Shown here: positions 9,541 to 18,482 of the stretch, piece by piece
Layout: each line of letters starts with the position of its first letter
Numbering within the stretch: the stretch's first letter is position 1
Assembly (NCBI RefSeq): GCF_000969835.1
Contig: NZ_KQ033913.1
Span: forward strand, 622,859 to 686,858
Direction of reading: 5' to 3'
DNA: 64,000 bases
Source: Parabacteroides goldsteinii DSM 19448 = WAL 12034
Lineage (GTDB): Bacteria; Bacteroidota; Bacteroidia; Bacteroidales; Tannerellaceae
The notes under the pieces: model-generated
Database searches by the model: none
Seen by the model: only the letters and a program-made list of their open reading frames with translations
Told to the model about the DNA's origin: nothing
Made by a program: the position numbers and the translations under genes

Positions 9541-10151
9541 AGGTTCAGACGGAAGCGTTTGAGACATTGCTGCATGCCAAGGTTTGGGGCGAACAAGGAG
9601 AGAATAAACTGTTTTTCTGCGAACATGAACCCGTGCTGACGATCGGCAAAAGCGGGAAAGACGCTAACCTGTTGATCCCTGCTGAGCTGCTGAAACTGCG
9701 GGGCATTTCTTTCTTCCATACGAACCGGGGAGGGGATATTACCTATCACGGCCCCGGACAGATCACCGGCTATCCGGTATTCGACCTGGAGCATTGGCAA
9801 CTGGGACTGAAACAGTATATCCATACCCTGGAAGAAGTCATTATCCGCTTCCTGTCTCTCTACGGGATAAAAGGGGAGCGGCTGGAAGGAGCGACCGGTG
9901 TTTGGATCGAGCCTATGGTGAAAGGCCGTGCCCGTAAGATATGTGCCATCGGGGTGAAGAGTAGCCGGTACGTCACCATGCACGGTTTTGCGCTGAACAT
10001 CAATACCGACCTGAGTTATTTTTCCCTGATCAATCCTTGTGGCTTCACTGATAAAGGCGTCACTTCGCTGGAAAAGGAATTAGGTGGAAAGCAGGATTTC
10101 GAACTGGCTAAAACACAACTTCATTCATTATTCTCAGAACTGTTTCCCTGA
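9486..10151 (+). CDS. lipB: Octanoyl-[acyl-carrier-protein]-protein N-octanoyltransferase
   Basis: LipB transfers octanoate from ACP to lipoyl domains, the first step of lipoate synthesis. The signature GGDITYHGPGQITGYP is present. The catalytic dyad is K151 (in RKICAIGVKSSR) and C185 (in NPCGFTDKGV); the 34-residue spacing equals that in characterised LipB. The length of 221 is normal. The gene starts inside the 3' end of mtgA, and its TGA overlaps the ATG of the next gene in the arrangement TGATG, suggesting translational coupling. Confidence 0.95.
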   Translation: MESFTFHDLGRIAYADALKVQTEAFETLLHAKVWGEQGENKLFFCEHEPVLTIGKSGKDANLLIPAELLKLRGISFFHTNRGGDITYHGPGQITGYPVFDLEHWQLGLKQYIHTLEEVIIRFLSLYGIKGERLEGATGVWIEPMVKGRARKICAIGVKSSRYVTMHGFALNINTDLSYFSLINPCGFTDKGVTSLEKELGGKQDFELAKTQLHSLFSELFP

Positions 10152-11086
10152 TGGATTATAAAATACATTTCGCTCCCTTGCAAGGATATACCGATGCCGT
10201 GTACCGGGAAGTCCACCACCGTATATTCGGTGGGGTGGAGAATTATTACACCCCTTTTGTGCGTGTGGAGAAAGACGGTTTCCGTAACAAAGATATCCGT
10301 GATATCGCTCCGGACAGAAATTCGGAAACACCTGTGATTCCCCAACTGATTGCTGCTACTCCCGATGAGTTCCGCCGTCTGGCAGCATTGTTTCGGGAAA
10401 AGGGATACCGGCAGGCGGATATCAATATGGGTTGTCCTTACCCTATGCAGGCGCGTTTGCACCGGGGGGCGGGGATTCTTCCTTTTGTTGAAGAGGCGGA
10501 GGCTTTGTTACAGACGATCCGGGAGTTCCCGGAGATGAACTTTTCGGTTAAACTCCGGTTGGGTTGGAATGCTCCGGATGAGGTCTTTGCCTTGCTTCCG
10601 GTAATGAACTCCTTGCGGCTGGCTCATGTTACTTTGCATCCCCGGATAGGTACGCAACAATACAAAGGGAATGTGGATACAGACAGTTTTGCGCGTTTTT
10701 ATGAAGCATGCAGGCATCCGCTTTTCTATAACGGAGATTTGAACAGCCTGGAAGATATCGACCGGATTCTCTGCCGGTTTCCCCGTCTGGCGGGTGTGAT
10801 GTTGGGGCGTGGCTTGTTATCCTCTCCCTGGCTGGCTGCGGAATATGCAGTAGCAGGCAATGGTTTTACGGATGAAGAAAAGAAAGCGAAACTGCTACAT
10901 TTCCACACGTTGTTGTTTGAAAAATATAGCAGTGCGCTTGAAGGAGGCGACCATCAGATACTGGCCAAAATGAAAACCCTTTGGGATTACTTGTTGCCAG
11001 AGGCGGAGAAACGTCTGCGGAAGAAGATACTGAAAAGCAACCAACTGCCTACTTATCTTCAGGCCGTGAAGGAACTGTTACAATAG
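10151..11086 (+). CDS. tRNA-dihydrouridine synthase family protein
   Basis: This FMN enzyme reduces uridine to dihydrouridine in the tRNA D-loop. The N-terminus (FAPLQGYTDAVYR) resembles the FMN-binding start of the Dus TIM barrel. NMGCPYPMQARLHRGAG carries the conserved Cys (C95) of the NxGCP motif, and SVKLRLGW and MLGRGLLSSPWL follow in the expected order. The sequence is somewhat divergent from DusA/B/C, so the target position is not assigned. It is coupled to lipB by a one-base overlap and converges on the tamB-like gene, overlapping its 3' end by 38 bp. Confidence 0.88.
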   Translation: MDYKIHFAPLQGYTDAVYREVHHRIFGGVENYYTPFVRVEKDGFRNKDIRDIAPDRNSETPVIPQLIAATPDEFRRLAALFREKGYRQADINMGCPYPMQARLHRGAGILPFVEEAEALLQTIREFPEMNFSVKLRLGWNAPDEVFALLPVMNSLRLAHVTLHPRIGTQQYKGNVDTDSFARFYEACRHPLFYNGDLNSLEDIDRILCRFPRLAGVMLGRGLLSSPWLAAEYAVAGNGFTDEEKKAKLLHFHTLLFEKYSSALEGGDHQILAKMKTLWDYLLPEAEKRLRKKILKSNQLPTYLQAVKELLQ

Positions 11087-14000
11087 TTGAATCAGCCTTT
11101 GCCGGTGCGATTGTATCGGCTGGGGCAAGCGGGATAATCGGTACTAATTTCCTTCTCCGGCGGAAAAACTCGGAGAGATGGGAGAAGTCTTTCTTGAACA
11201 TGACACCTACGCCCTGAGTTGTTAACGCCCCGTTGAGGTATTTGTACATATCATTTGCATGATTGTATGCTTTTAGCCGGATTTCTCCGCTGGGGGTTAG
11301 CTTGTATTCCAGGTCGAACTCACCGACAAAGTCATTCTTTTGCTGATACGTATTGTTCCTGTATCCGAAACTGCCGTTGAACAGCAGGCGGTTGTCGAGC
11401 AATTGGCTGGAAAGCAACATTTCCACTTCCGTATCCTGTATACCGTCTTCGCTGGTACGGATATTCGTTCCGATCTGTACCTTGTCGGTCAGGCTGTTCA
11501 GAATGCTTGAAATCTGGGAAGAGATGGCAGAAGAAGCTACTGCGCTGAATTCGCTCGAACGATACGCATTCTGAGAATAGTCGGGTGTGTAGAACTTATT
11601 CAATACCAGCAGATAGATGATCTGGCGCGTCATCATATCTTCGGTATCGACCAATGCCTTCATCTGTCGTTCTATCTCTTCGTTGGTGCCGGGCAGCTCC
11701 AGGTCGAATGAGATTGCCGGACTGCGCAACATACCATCCAGGTTAAGCACGCAGTTGACGGGGACGTTGGTTCGTGGACTTTCCCTGGCAAGTCCGTCAT
11801 CCAGATCGCGCAAGTTGGCGGTCAGGTTATAAATAGCATTTATATGCATCGTCGCATCGAAGGGATCGCCACGGAAGTCGATTGCACTGCCTTCGCGTAT
11901 CTTAAAGTCTTTATGGATAATCTGCTGTAAGCTGAAATTATAGTTACCGCTGACGATTCCCATGTTGCCATACATGCGTAAGTCTGTTTTCGTCCCGTAT
12001 TCTATCTGCATGCTTCCGCTGCAATTACCGGTTATTTTGTCGCCGGCAATCGGGTCCATAATCAGTTCGATTTTGGCATCGGGGGTGATATCGAGCAGGA
12101 AGTTCATGCGCATTTCGGCCCCTTCCTCTTCTTCATTGTTTACAATCTTCAGGGAATCCCGCGATAATGTACCGTTGGCCAGATCTTTCAATTGTTTTTT
12201 ATCCACAAAAGTGATAAAGTCATAGTCGGCAGCAGTAGTATTATTGATGAAGTCGAGGGTAATGGACGTCTTGGGATCGCTCCGCATATTGATATCGAAG
12301 TTGATCAGCTTGTCATTTCCTTTGATGGAGGCCGAACCACTACCGAAAACGGTACCGTAGATCAGTGGATTCAGTTTGCGGGTAGCGTTGAATACCAGCA
12401 TATTCTTTGTCTTAACATTCACGTCGAAGCTGACATCTTTGAAGTGGTTATGGTAGACGCTCATGTTGACGGTACCCGGATTGCCGAACTCGTCGTGAAC
12501 CGTCAGGTCGCGCATATTTATGGAACCGGCATCCATGTAGATGGAGTCGGAGAATGTATAATACGTATTGGTATATTCGATACCCAGGCCGCCGTCCAGC
12601 ACGTATGCGTCGCCCTCTACGGTCAGCGCTTTGAACGGGCCGTGCAGGTGGACGTTTCCGAATCCCCGTCCTTTCATGTTTTTGGCCACCTTTTCCACAA
12701 AAGGATGGAGGAATCCCAGGTTGATATCGTTGGCATCGAAGAACAGGGAGAGTCCGGCATTTTGTCCGACCGGGAAGATATAGCCGCTTACGTCGGTCCA
12801 TGTCGTATCGTTTTTATAGATGCTGCCCAGCATCAGGATACCTTTTTGGGCATCGTCCCACTCGCTGAACAGATTTAGCCGGCCGAGGGGAGTCTGGTTG
12901 AATGAAAAGTCATTTATTTCAAGGTCGGTGTTCAGCATGCGGCTTCCGTAAAGGTCGCAGATGTTGAATGTACCCGTTGCTTTCCCGGCAAACTGTAATA
13001 CCGGAATGTTCAGTATATCGAATATATAACTGAGTTCAACCTGTTTCAGATCCATTAAAAGGGTATCTGCCGGATTTTTGGAGATGCTTCCGTCCAGCAA
13101 CAACGATTGTTTTTCGTTGCCTACCCTGAATTTATGGATATCTATTTTGCCGTCGGCTATTCTGATATCCGACGGGTGGATGATCCATAGAGAATCGTTC
13201 AGCACCAGCTGGCTCTCTTTCACGGCAATATCGGTTCGTAGCACGGCAGGCTTTTTCTCCTGTTCCTCTTCCGTAAAGAGGGCGGAAGCCGAAAGTTCGG
13301 CACGAAATTCTTTTTCCTTGTTGTTTGCCCATCCGATCAGCGTATTGATCCGGTTATCCTTGGCATCCACTTTCAGATCGAGGTAGTTGCGAAGTCCTTT
13401 CTGGTTGTAGTTGATCGCTTTTAATAGCAGGTTGATGTTTTCCTGCGGGTTGTCGCATGTCAGATAACCGGATTCGAACATGGATTTGCCCAGTCTGAAC
13501 TTGGGGAGGAAGGCTTCGATGCGGAATTTGTTATACAGGTTGTTGTAATGTCCCGTGATACGTGCCTGGTTCACTACTGTTACCGGCAATTTGAGTGTTT
13601 CGGATATCTTCTCCGTGTTTTCCACAGTCAGCAACAGCGAGAAATTGTTTTCTTCTACTTTCTGCTTTTTCTGCGTGGCATTGATAAGCGCCGGAATATA
13701 TCCTTTGAAGGTATTCATGAAACTCGGGATGATTGTTTTGAACGAGTAAGCACCTGTCACTTCCCCGTTCAGAATGTCGGACGAGATCGTCAGATGGCGA
13801 TCCAGCGAATGACCGGAGGCCGTTACCTGAAACTTTTTCAGGAAAAAGCTGCTGGGTGCTGTGATGAAGGACAGACTGTCTATCGTGATGTTCCCCTCCA
13901 GGTTATCTATATTGTTGCCGGTGAAGTCGGCGTTCAGGGATAACGAGATATCCGGCGATTCGTATTTATCGATCAGGTGGAGGCTGTCCGGGCGGAAATG

Positions 14001-15602
14001 CTCCAGATTGGCGGTGAAGTTGAACATGGAGTTCTTTCCTTCATGCCGGAACATACCCTCTGCATACAACTTTCCGTTCGGATCGTTCACCTGTACCATC
14101 CCGTCAAAGCTGTTTTTCTTGAAATTTCCGGATAACTGAATATCTTCGTATTTGTATTTCTTGTATTCGAATTCGTCGATATTTGCTTTGATATTACCAA
14201 AGAAACTGCTGTTTTTATGCCGTTTGGCATCGACCGATATGTTCAGCTTGGCGTTACCGTAAGGGTTGCCTTCGTCGAAAAGTTCGTTCAGAAGCAGGCC
14301 GGAGGTGGAAACATGTCCTTTCAGGTAGGCTGCGATATTATTTTCTTTATCACTACCGAATATCATATCGGTTTGTACGGAACCGATAGCCGAAGAGAAC
14401 TTGCCGAAAGCTACCAGGTTATCGAAGAAGCCGGATATCTCCCCGGTAAAGTTGATCGTACCCAACCGGATAACCGGATCGGGCAGGACGACCGGTTTTT
14501 TGTTGAAATTGTTTATCAGTCCGCTCAGTCCGTCGGTGGTAATATACATTTTGTTCACCTGTCCGAAGATATAGGCATCTTCCGGGTGGCTGATTCCTTT
14601 CAGGTCCATTTTCCCGATAAACAGCATCTTGTCGCTGTATCGTAATGTCAACTGTTTCAGGTTGATATTGTTGATGGCTCCGGAGGCTTCGGCCGAAAGT
14701 TCGATGGTTTCGGTGAAATTACTAAAGGCCGGAACGAAGGACGAAAGGTCTTTCAGGCAGATTTGCGACGGAGAGATGTTCAGTGCCAGCGGCGCATGGT
14801 TCAGCAGCTCGGAAGCATTGTTGATTTCGCGCATGTCTATCCTGGCCTTGCTGATTTTCAAATCGGTTTCCGGCAACTTGATTTCGAAGTTATTGATAAA
14901 TGTGCTGTCGCGGTTGCCGATGATATTCATCGAGAGTTTATTCAACGTAAAGCCGGAAGCCTCGTCGAAACTCATCTTTTTGATATTCGCGTTGAGACTG
15001 TCCTTATTGAACGCTTTCATGGAAATCTTGGCACTCAGGTTCTTGATGTCCACATGTTTGGCGTTGAACTTACCGGGCGTTTGCGCCTCGCTCTCCACGT
15101 CAAACCGGAAATTACCGCGGCGTATCAGGATGGAGTTGAAGCGCAGGTCGATATTCGGATTCTTCTTCAGCGTATCTTTGCTGGCGAAAGCGTCGATAAC
15201 GAACTGGAGGTTTAGCGGACTGTCGGGAGTCTTTTTATTAAGATTGACCGAAAAGCCAAATAACCGGACCGTAGAGAATACGAATTTGCCTTTGAGCAAT
15301 GGGAGGACTTCGAAACCGGCAGCCACATGATTTGCTTCGAATAAGGTTTTACCAGCCTCGTCTTCCAGGTATAAGTTGTCGAGTACCACGCGGTTGAACC
15401 ACTCGATATTTACATTTCCTATCTTTACGGGCACACCGAGATGGCTGGATAATTCTGTCGATGCAATGCCGGAAACCTGAGATTGGATATAAGGTATCTT
15501 CAATAAAATGAAAGGCATTGCATAGAATATCCAGAACAAAACGAGTAGGGTAATGATTATGTATTTTAGTCCTCTGATATCTTTACTATATTTTAAACGC
15601 AA
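11049..15602 (-). CDS. TamB-like translocation and assembly module protein (DUF490)
   Basis: A very large envelope protein of about 1517 residues. An N-terminal membrane anchor (LKYIIITLLVLFWIFY) is followed by long beta-strand-rich AsmA/TamB-like sequence. The C-terminal ~350 residues carry TamB (DUF490) features such as TDLRMYGNMGIVSGNYNFSL and the pattern LELPGTNEEIERQMKALV. Such proteins bridge the periplasm and are implicated in outer-membrane protein assembly or lipid transport. The start is uncertain. The open frame extends to 15812, but that would overlap tsaD; TTG 15602, 12 residues before the anchor, is my choice, and an ATG at 15692 is the alternative. The 3' end overlaps the dus gene. 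Confidence 0.82.
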   Translation of the reverse strand: MRLKYSKDIRGLKYIIITLLVLFWIFYAMPFILLKIPYIQSQVSGIASTELSSHLGVPVKIGNVNIEWFNRVVLDNLYLEDEAGKTLFEANHVAAGFEVLPLLKGKFVFSTVRLFGFSVNLNKKTPDSPLNLQFVIDAFASKDTLKKNPNIDLRFNSILIRRGNFRFDVESEAQTPGKFNAKHVDIKNLSAKISMKAFNKDSLNANIKKMSFDEASGFTLNKLSMNIIGNRDSTFINNFEIKLPETDLKISKARIDMREINNASELLNHAPLALNISPSQICLKDLSSFVPAFSNFTETIELSAEASGAINNINLKQLTLRYSDKMLFIGKMDLKGISHPEDAYIFGQVNKMYITTDGLSGLINNFNKKPVVLPDPVIRLGTINFTGEISGFFDNLVAFGKFSSAIGSVQTDMIFGSDKENNIAAYLKGHVSTSGLLLNELFDEGNPYGNAKLNISVDAKRHKNSSFFGNIKANIDEFEYKKYKYEDIQLSGNFKKNSFDGMVQVNDPNGKLYAEGMFRHEGKNSMFNFTANLEHFRPDSLHLIDKYESPDISLSLNADFTGNNIDNLEGNITIDSLSFITAPSSFFLKKFQVTASGHSLDRHLTISSDILNGEVTGAYSFKTIIPSFMNTFKGYIPALINATQKKQKVEENNFSLLLTVENTEKISETLKLPVTVVNQARITGHYNNLYNKFRIEAFLPKFRLGKSMFESGYLTCDNPQENINLLLKAINYNQKGLRNYLDLKVDAKDNRINTLIGWANNKEKEFRAELSASALFTEEEQEKKPAVLRTDIAVKESQLVLNDSLWIIHPSDIRIADGKIDIHKFRVGNEKQSLLLDGSISKNPADTLLMDLKQVELSYIFDILNIPVLQFAGKATGTFNICDLYGSRMLNTDLEINDFSFNQTPLGRLNLFSEWDDAQKGILMLGSIYKNDTTWTDVSGYIFPVGQNAGLSLFFDANDINLGFLHPFVEKVAKNMKGRGFGNVHLHGPFKALTVEGDAYVLDGGLGIEYTNTYYTFSDSIYMDAGSINMRDLTVHDEFGNPGTVNMSVYHNHFKDVSFDVNVKTKNMLVFNATRKLNPLIYGTVFGSGSASIKGNDKLINFDINMRSDPKTSITLDFINNTTAADYDFITFVDKKQLKDLANGTLSRDSLKIVNNEEEEGAEMRMNFLLDITPDAKIELIMDPIAGDKITGNCSGSMQIEYGTKTDLRMYGNMGIVSGNYNFSLQQIIHKDFKIREGSAIDFRGDPFDATMHINAIYNLTANLRDLDDGLARESPRTNVPVNCVLNLDGMLRSPAISFDLELPGTNEEIERQMKALVDTEDMMTRQIIYLLVLNKFYTPDYSQNAYRSSEFSAVASSAISSQISSILNSLTDKVQIGTNIRTSEDGIQDTEVEMLLSSQLLDNRLLFNGSFGYRNNTYQQKNDFVGEFDLEYKLTPSGEIRLKAYNHANDMYKYLNGALTTQGVGVMFKKDFSHLSEFFRRRRKLVPIIPLAPADTIAPAKADSTIVTVPSRPEDK

Positions 15603-15631
15603 ATCTACAACAATATCGCGATAGATTTCAT

Positions 15632-15639
15632 TAAATTTG
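15632..15639 (+). promoter_or_regulatory. Putative -7 element for tsaD
   Basis: TAAATTTG matches TAnnTTTG and lies 22 bases before the tsaD ATG. It falls in the short divergent gap next to the proposed tamB start. Confidence 0.5.
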
Positions 15640-15661
15640 CACAAAAAAACGAGAGAAGAGT

Positions 15662-16681
15662 ATGAGTGTAACAATATTGGGGATAGAATCATCCTGTGAT
15701 GATACTTCCTCTTCCGTAATACGCGACGGCGTGATGCTGTCGAACGTGATAGCCAGCCAGGCCGTTCACGAGGCTTATGGCGGTGTCGTTCCTGAACTGG
15801 CTTCGCGGGCACACCAGCAGAATATTATCCCGGTGGTTGCCGAAGCCATCAAGCGGGCCGGTATCGATAAATCAGTATTGAGCGCCGTTGCTTTCACACG
15901 AGGGCCGGGACTGATGGGTTCCCTGCTGATCGGGACCTCTTTTGCCAAAGGATTTGCCGCCTCTCTGGATATCCCGATGATCGAGATTAACCATTTGCAG
16001 GCCCATGTGCTTGCCCATTTCATCAAGGAAACGCCGGAGGACGATCATGCGCCTTCTTTCCCTTTCCTTTGTTTGCTGGTGTCGGGTGGCAATTCGCAAA
16101 TCATTAAGGTGAACGCATATAACGACATGGAGGTGATAGGCCAGACAATAGACGACGCGGCCGGCGAAGCCTTCGACAAATGTGCCAAGGTGATGGGATT
16201 GGGTTATCCCGGTGGTCCGGTGGTGAACCGTCTGGCCAACGAAGGAAATCCGAAAGCCTTCGCTTTCAGTAAACCGCATATTCCAGGGTACGATTACAGT
16301 TTCAGCGGGTTGAAAACCTCTTTCCTTTATACGTTGAGGGATCGGTTGCAGGAAGATCCCGATTTTATCGAAAAGAACAAACAAGACCTCTGTGCTTCCT
16401 TACAGTCTACAGTGGTTGATATCCTGATGAATAAGTTGCGTAAAGCAGCGAAAGACCTGAATATAAAAGAGGTAGCAGTGGCCGGAGGTGTATCGGCTAA
16501 CTCCGGTTTGCGTGATGCTTTCCTGGATCATGCCAAGCGGTATGGTTGGAAGGTACATATCCCGAAGTTTGCGTTTACAACAGACAACGCAGCGATGGTC
16601 GCCATTACAGGTTATTATAAATACCTCGATAAGGATTTCTGCCCGATGGATGCAGTTCCTTTCTCTAGGGTTGTTATTTAA
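15662..16681 (+). CDS. tsaD: tRNA N6-adenosine threonylcarbamoyltransferase
   Basis: TsaD (Gcp/YgjD, ASKHA fold) transfers the threonylcarbamoyl group to A37 of ANN-decoding tRNAs. The start GIESSCDDTSSSV, the metal-binding H111 and H115 (HLQAH), GPGLMGSLLIG, LVSGGNSQI and AVAGGVSANSGLR are all present. The length of 339 is typical. Partners TsaB, TsaC and TsaE are not in the window. It is transcribed divergently from the tamB-like gene. Confidence 0.97.
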   Translation: MSVTILGIESSCDDTSSSVIRDGVMLSNVIASQAVHEAYGGVVPELASRAHQQNIIPVVAEAIKRAGIDKSVLSAVAFTRGPGLMGSLLIGTSFAKGFAASLDIPMIEINHLQAHVLAHFIKETPEDDHAPSFPFLCLLVSGGNSQIIKVNAYNDMEVIGQTIDDAAGEAFDKCAKVMGLGYPGGPVVNRLANEGNPKAFAFSKPHIPGYDYSFSGLKTSFLYTLRDRLQEDPDFIEKNKQDLCASLQSTVVDILMNKLRKAAKDLNIKEVAVAGGVSANSGLRDAFLDHAKRYGWKVHIPKFAFTTDNAAMVAITGYYKYLDKDFCPMDAVPFSRVVI

Positions 16682-16695
16682 AGAAGAATACAAAG

Positions 16696-16780
16696 GTTGA
16701 AATATACTATCATACTATCATATTTTGATATAAGTAGTTGTATACATGTTTGTTATAGTATGATAGTAGCTGTTTTCAAC
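16696..16780 (+). terminator. Long imperfect hairpin after tsaD
   Basis: The arms begin GTTGAAA (16696) and end TTTCAAC (16780). Within them TACTATCATACTAT pairs with ATAGTATGATAGTA. It lies 15 bp after the tsaD stop. It could end tsaD transcription, but no clear T-run follows, and it may instead be a repeat element. Confidence 0.4.
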
Positions 16781-16894
16781 GATCATTTATCTATCATACT
16801 ACTATCATTTCCTGCTTAAAAAATGGGATAGACAGTATGTCGTTTTTACTAAGTATATGGCTAAAAGACAGGCGGATAGTGATAAAAGTTGCTC

Positions 16895-16953
16895 GACACC
16901 CGGGTCTCGAAACCTTTGACACCCGGGTGTAGGCATCGTCGAGATGGGGGTGT
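16895..16953. repeat. Two to three 23-bp spaced units with ACCCGGGT palindrome
   Basis: GACACCCGGGT occurs at 16895 and 16918, exactly 23 bp apart. A degenerate third copy (GAGATGGGGGTGT) begins at 16941. The second unit contains the 12-bp palindrome ACACCCGGGTGT. The period equals that of the hairpin arrays at 138 and 60678, but here the palindrome has no 5-base loop. Confidence 0.6.
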
Positions 16954-17307
16954 AAAAAGGGGTGAAATGGGCATCCCGGCAACAAAAAGTCTGTGTTCGA
17001 GTGAAATTAAGTCATAGTTTTGGGATAAAAAGGAAGTAATCTGACGAATTATAAGATGCCGTAGGCGGTTGTAACAAACGCTTTTATCGGATTAAAAAGA
17101 CTGTCCGTTGGTTAAAATAGAGTTAAAATGATGGTTGCATGATAGGTAAATGATAGTATAAAAACGTACTGTCATAGTTTAAATGGTTGCTATATAGTTA
17201 TTTACATGTTGTAATGACAGTATGATAGTATATTCCGTGAAAACCTCTTATATTGAGGGGGCTATTCACAATTAGTCCTTTCAGGACAAGCTAAGACAAT
17301 TAATTAG

Positions 17308-17351
17308 TTTAAATCTGATAATTATTAAAACATTTAAACCTGATAATAAAA
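17308..17351. repeat. Short direct repeat upstream of pncC
   Basis: TTTAAATCTGATAAT at 17308 and TTTAAACCTGATAAT at 17333 are 25 bp apart and end just before the pncC ATG. They could be a regulator binding site or chance AT-rich similarity. Confidence 0.35.
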
Positions 17352-17355
17352 CGAT

Positions 17356-17847
17356 ATGAATAATAATAATTCGCTCAGCGAACAACTTGGCGGACTTCTC
17401 CGTTCGAAAGGATTGTTAATGGGTACGGCGGAAAGCTGTACGGGCGGACGTATTGCCAATATGGTTACCCTGGTGGCTGGTAGTTCCGATTATTTTGTCG
17501 GGGGCGTTGTTTCTTATAGCAACGAGGTGAAACATAATGTGCTCGGAGTTTCGGAAGACAGTTTGCGTCTTCATGGTGCCGTGAGCCGTGAAGTGGTGGA
17601 ACAGATGGCGCAGGGAGCTATCCGTACGTTGGGATGCGATTGCTCGGTGGCGACGTCGGGAGTTGCCGGACCGGGCGGGGGAAGTCCCGAAAAACCGGTA
17701 GGAACGGTCTGGATCGCTGCCGCTTTGAAGGAACAGGTCGTTTCACATTGTTATCATTTCGGTACGGTGCGGGCCGAAAACATACAGTCGGCAGCCGATA
17801 CCGCTTTGACAATGTTACTGGAACTTTTACAGAAGTCCGATGGATAA
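17356..17847 (+). CDS. pncC: CinA C-terminal family nicotinamide-nucleotide amidohydrolase
   Basis: The 163-residue protein is the stand-alone CinA C-terminal domain, which deamidates nicotinamide mononucleotide in NAD salvage. The active-site segment GTAESCTGGRIAN, the GGVVSYSNEVK strand and VATSGVAGPGGG with PVGTVWIA are all present. No N-terminal molybdopterin-binding domain is attached. The gene ends 8 bp inside the next one (Crp/Fnr regulator), so the two are likely cotranscribed. Confidence 0.92.
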   Translation: MNNNNSLSEQLGGLLRSKGLLMGTAESCTGGRIANMVTLVAGSSDYFVGGVVSYSNEVKHNVLGVSEDSLRLHGAVSREVVEQMAQGAIRTLGCDCSVATSGVAGPGGGSPEKPVGTVWIAAALKEQVVSHCYHFGTVRAENIQSAADTALTMLLELLQKSDG

Positions 17848-18394
17848 ATTTATAGAACAACAGCGATTGATCTATCCGATGTCGGACGAAGCCATCCGGC
17901 TTCTGATCGATGAGATGGACGAGGTTTCTTTCCCGAAGGGCGATCTTCTTATCAGGGAGGGTGACCGTGATCCGTTCGTGTGGTTCGTCAGGAAGGGATT
18001 GATCCGTTCTTATGTCGAAAGGGAAACGAAAGACATCACATTATGGTTCGCTTCGGATGGCGAAATGATAAATTTCGTCTACCGGGATATTGCCGCTTAT
18101 AATATCGAGATGGTGGAAGATTCGGACTTGCTCCGTATCCCTGCCCGCAGACTGGAAGAGCTTTTCGAGCAGTCGCACGACATAGCTGTCTGGGGACTCA
18201 AACTGCTTGATTATTACCTCCGGGAGTATGAAAATTATTTTATTAATGATAGTTGGAGTGATGCCCGCGAGCAATACGAAGCCTTGTTGCGCAGCAATCC
18301 CGAACTTTTCCAGCGAGTGCCTCTCAAGCATATCGCTTCTTATCTCCAGATCACTCCTCAATCGTTGAGCCGTATTCGTTCTTCTTCTAAATAA
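17840..18394 (+). CDS. Crp/Fnr family transcriptional regulator
   Basis: The 184-residue protein has an N-terminal cyclic-nucleotide-binding-like beta-roll (FPKGDLLIREGDRDPFVWFVRKGLIR) and a short C-terminal helix-turn-helix (VPLKHIASYLQITPQSLSRIRS). No Cys cluster for an Fnr-type iron-sulfur centre is visible. It overlaps pncC by 8 bp. The MATE gene 88 bp downstream, with its own promoter-like element, is a possible target but this is not shown by the sequence. Confidence 0.88.
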   Translation: MDKFIEQQRLIYPMSDEAIRLLIDEMDEVSFPKGDLLIREGDRDPFVWFVRKGLIRSYVERETKDITLWFASDGEMINFVYRDIAAYNIEMVEDSDLLRIPARRLEELFEQSHDIAVWGLKLLDYYLREYENYFINDSWSDAREQYEALLRSNPELFQRVPLKHIASYLQITPQSLSRIRSSSK

Positions 18395-18446
18395 AAAGAG
18401 CAGACCGAAATTATCCTATGGTAATTTTTCTCTGAAAAGACCTCCC

Positions 18447-18454
18447 TACCTTTG
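18447..18454 (+). promoter_or_regulatory. Putative -7 element for the MATE transporter
   Basis: TACCTTTG matches TAnnTTTG, 28 bases before the ATG at 18483. No clear -33 element is present. Confidence 0.55.
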
Positions 18455-18482
18455 CAGCCGGAAACCAAAAGTGAGTTGATTT

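Larger units (their letters stand above)
16682..17355. other. Gene-poor interval with several short repeats
   Basis: A 674-bp AT-rich gap without a convincing gene. It holds an imperfect long hairpin directly after tsaD (16696-16780), at least five copies of an ATGATAGTA-like motif on both strands (16703-16812 and 17147-17232), two ACCCGGGT palindromes 23 bp apart (16895-16930), and an 18-bp direct repeat just before pncC (17308 and 17333). A 63-codon - strand frame at 16794-16985 has no family features. Confidence 0.7.

Noticed and set aside
12192..12878. 228-codon + strand frame inside the tamB-like gene
   Set aside because: Antisense shadow; no signal, domain or ribosome-binding evidence.
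15603..15812. Longer TamB-like protein starting at ATG 15812
   Set aside because: It would overlap tsaD by 150 bp on the opposite strand and places about 70 extra residues before the membrane anchor.
16794..16985. 63-codon - strand frame in the tsaD-pncC gap
   Set aside because: It spans the motif and palindrome repeats, has no family features and no promoter-like element in the right place.
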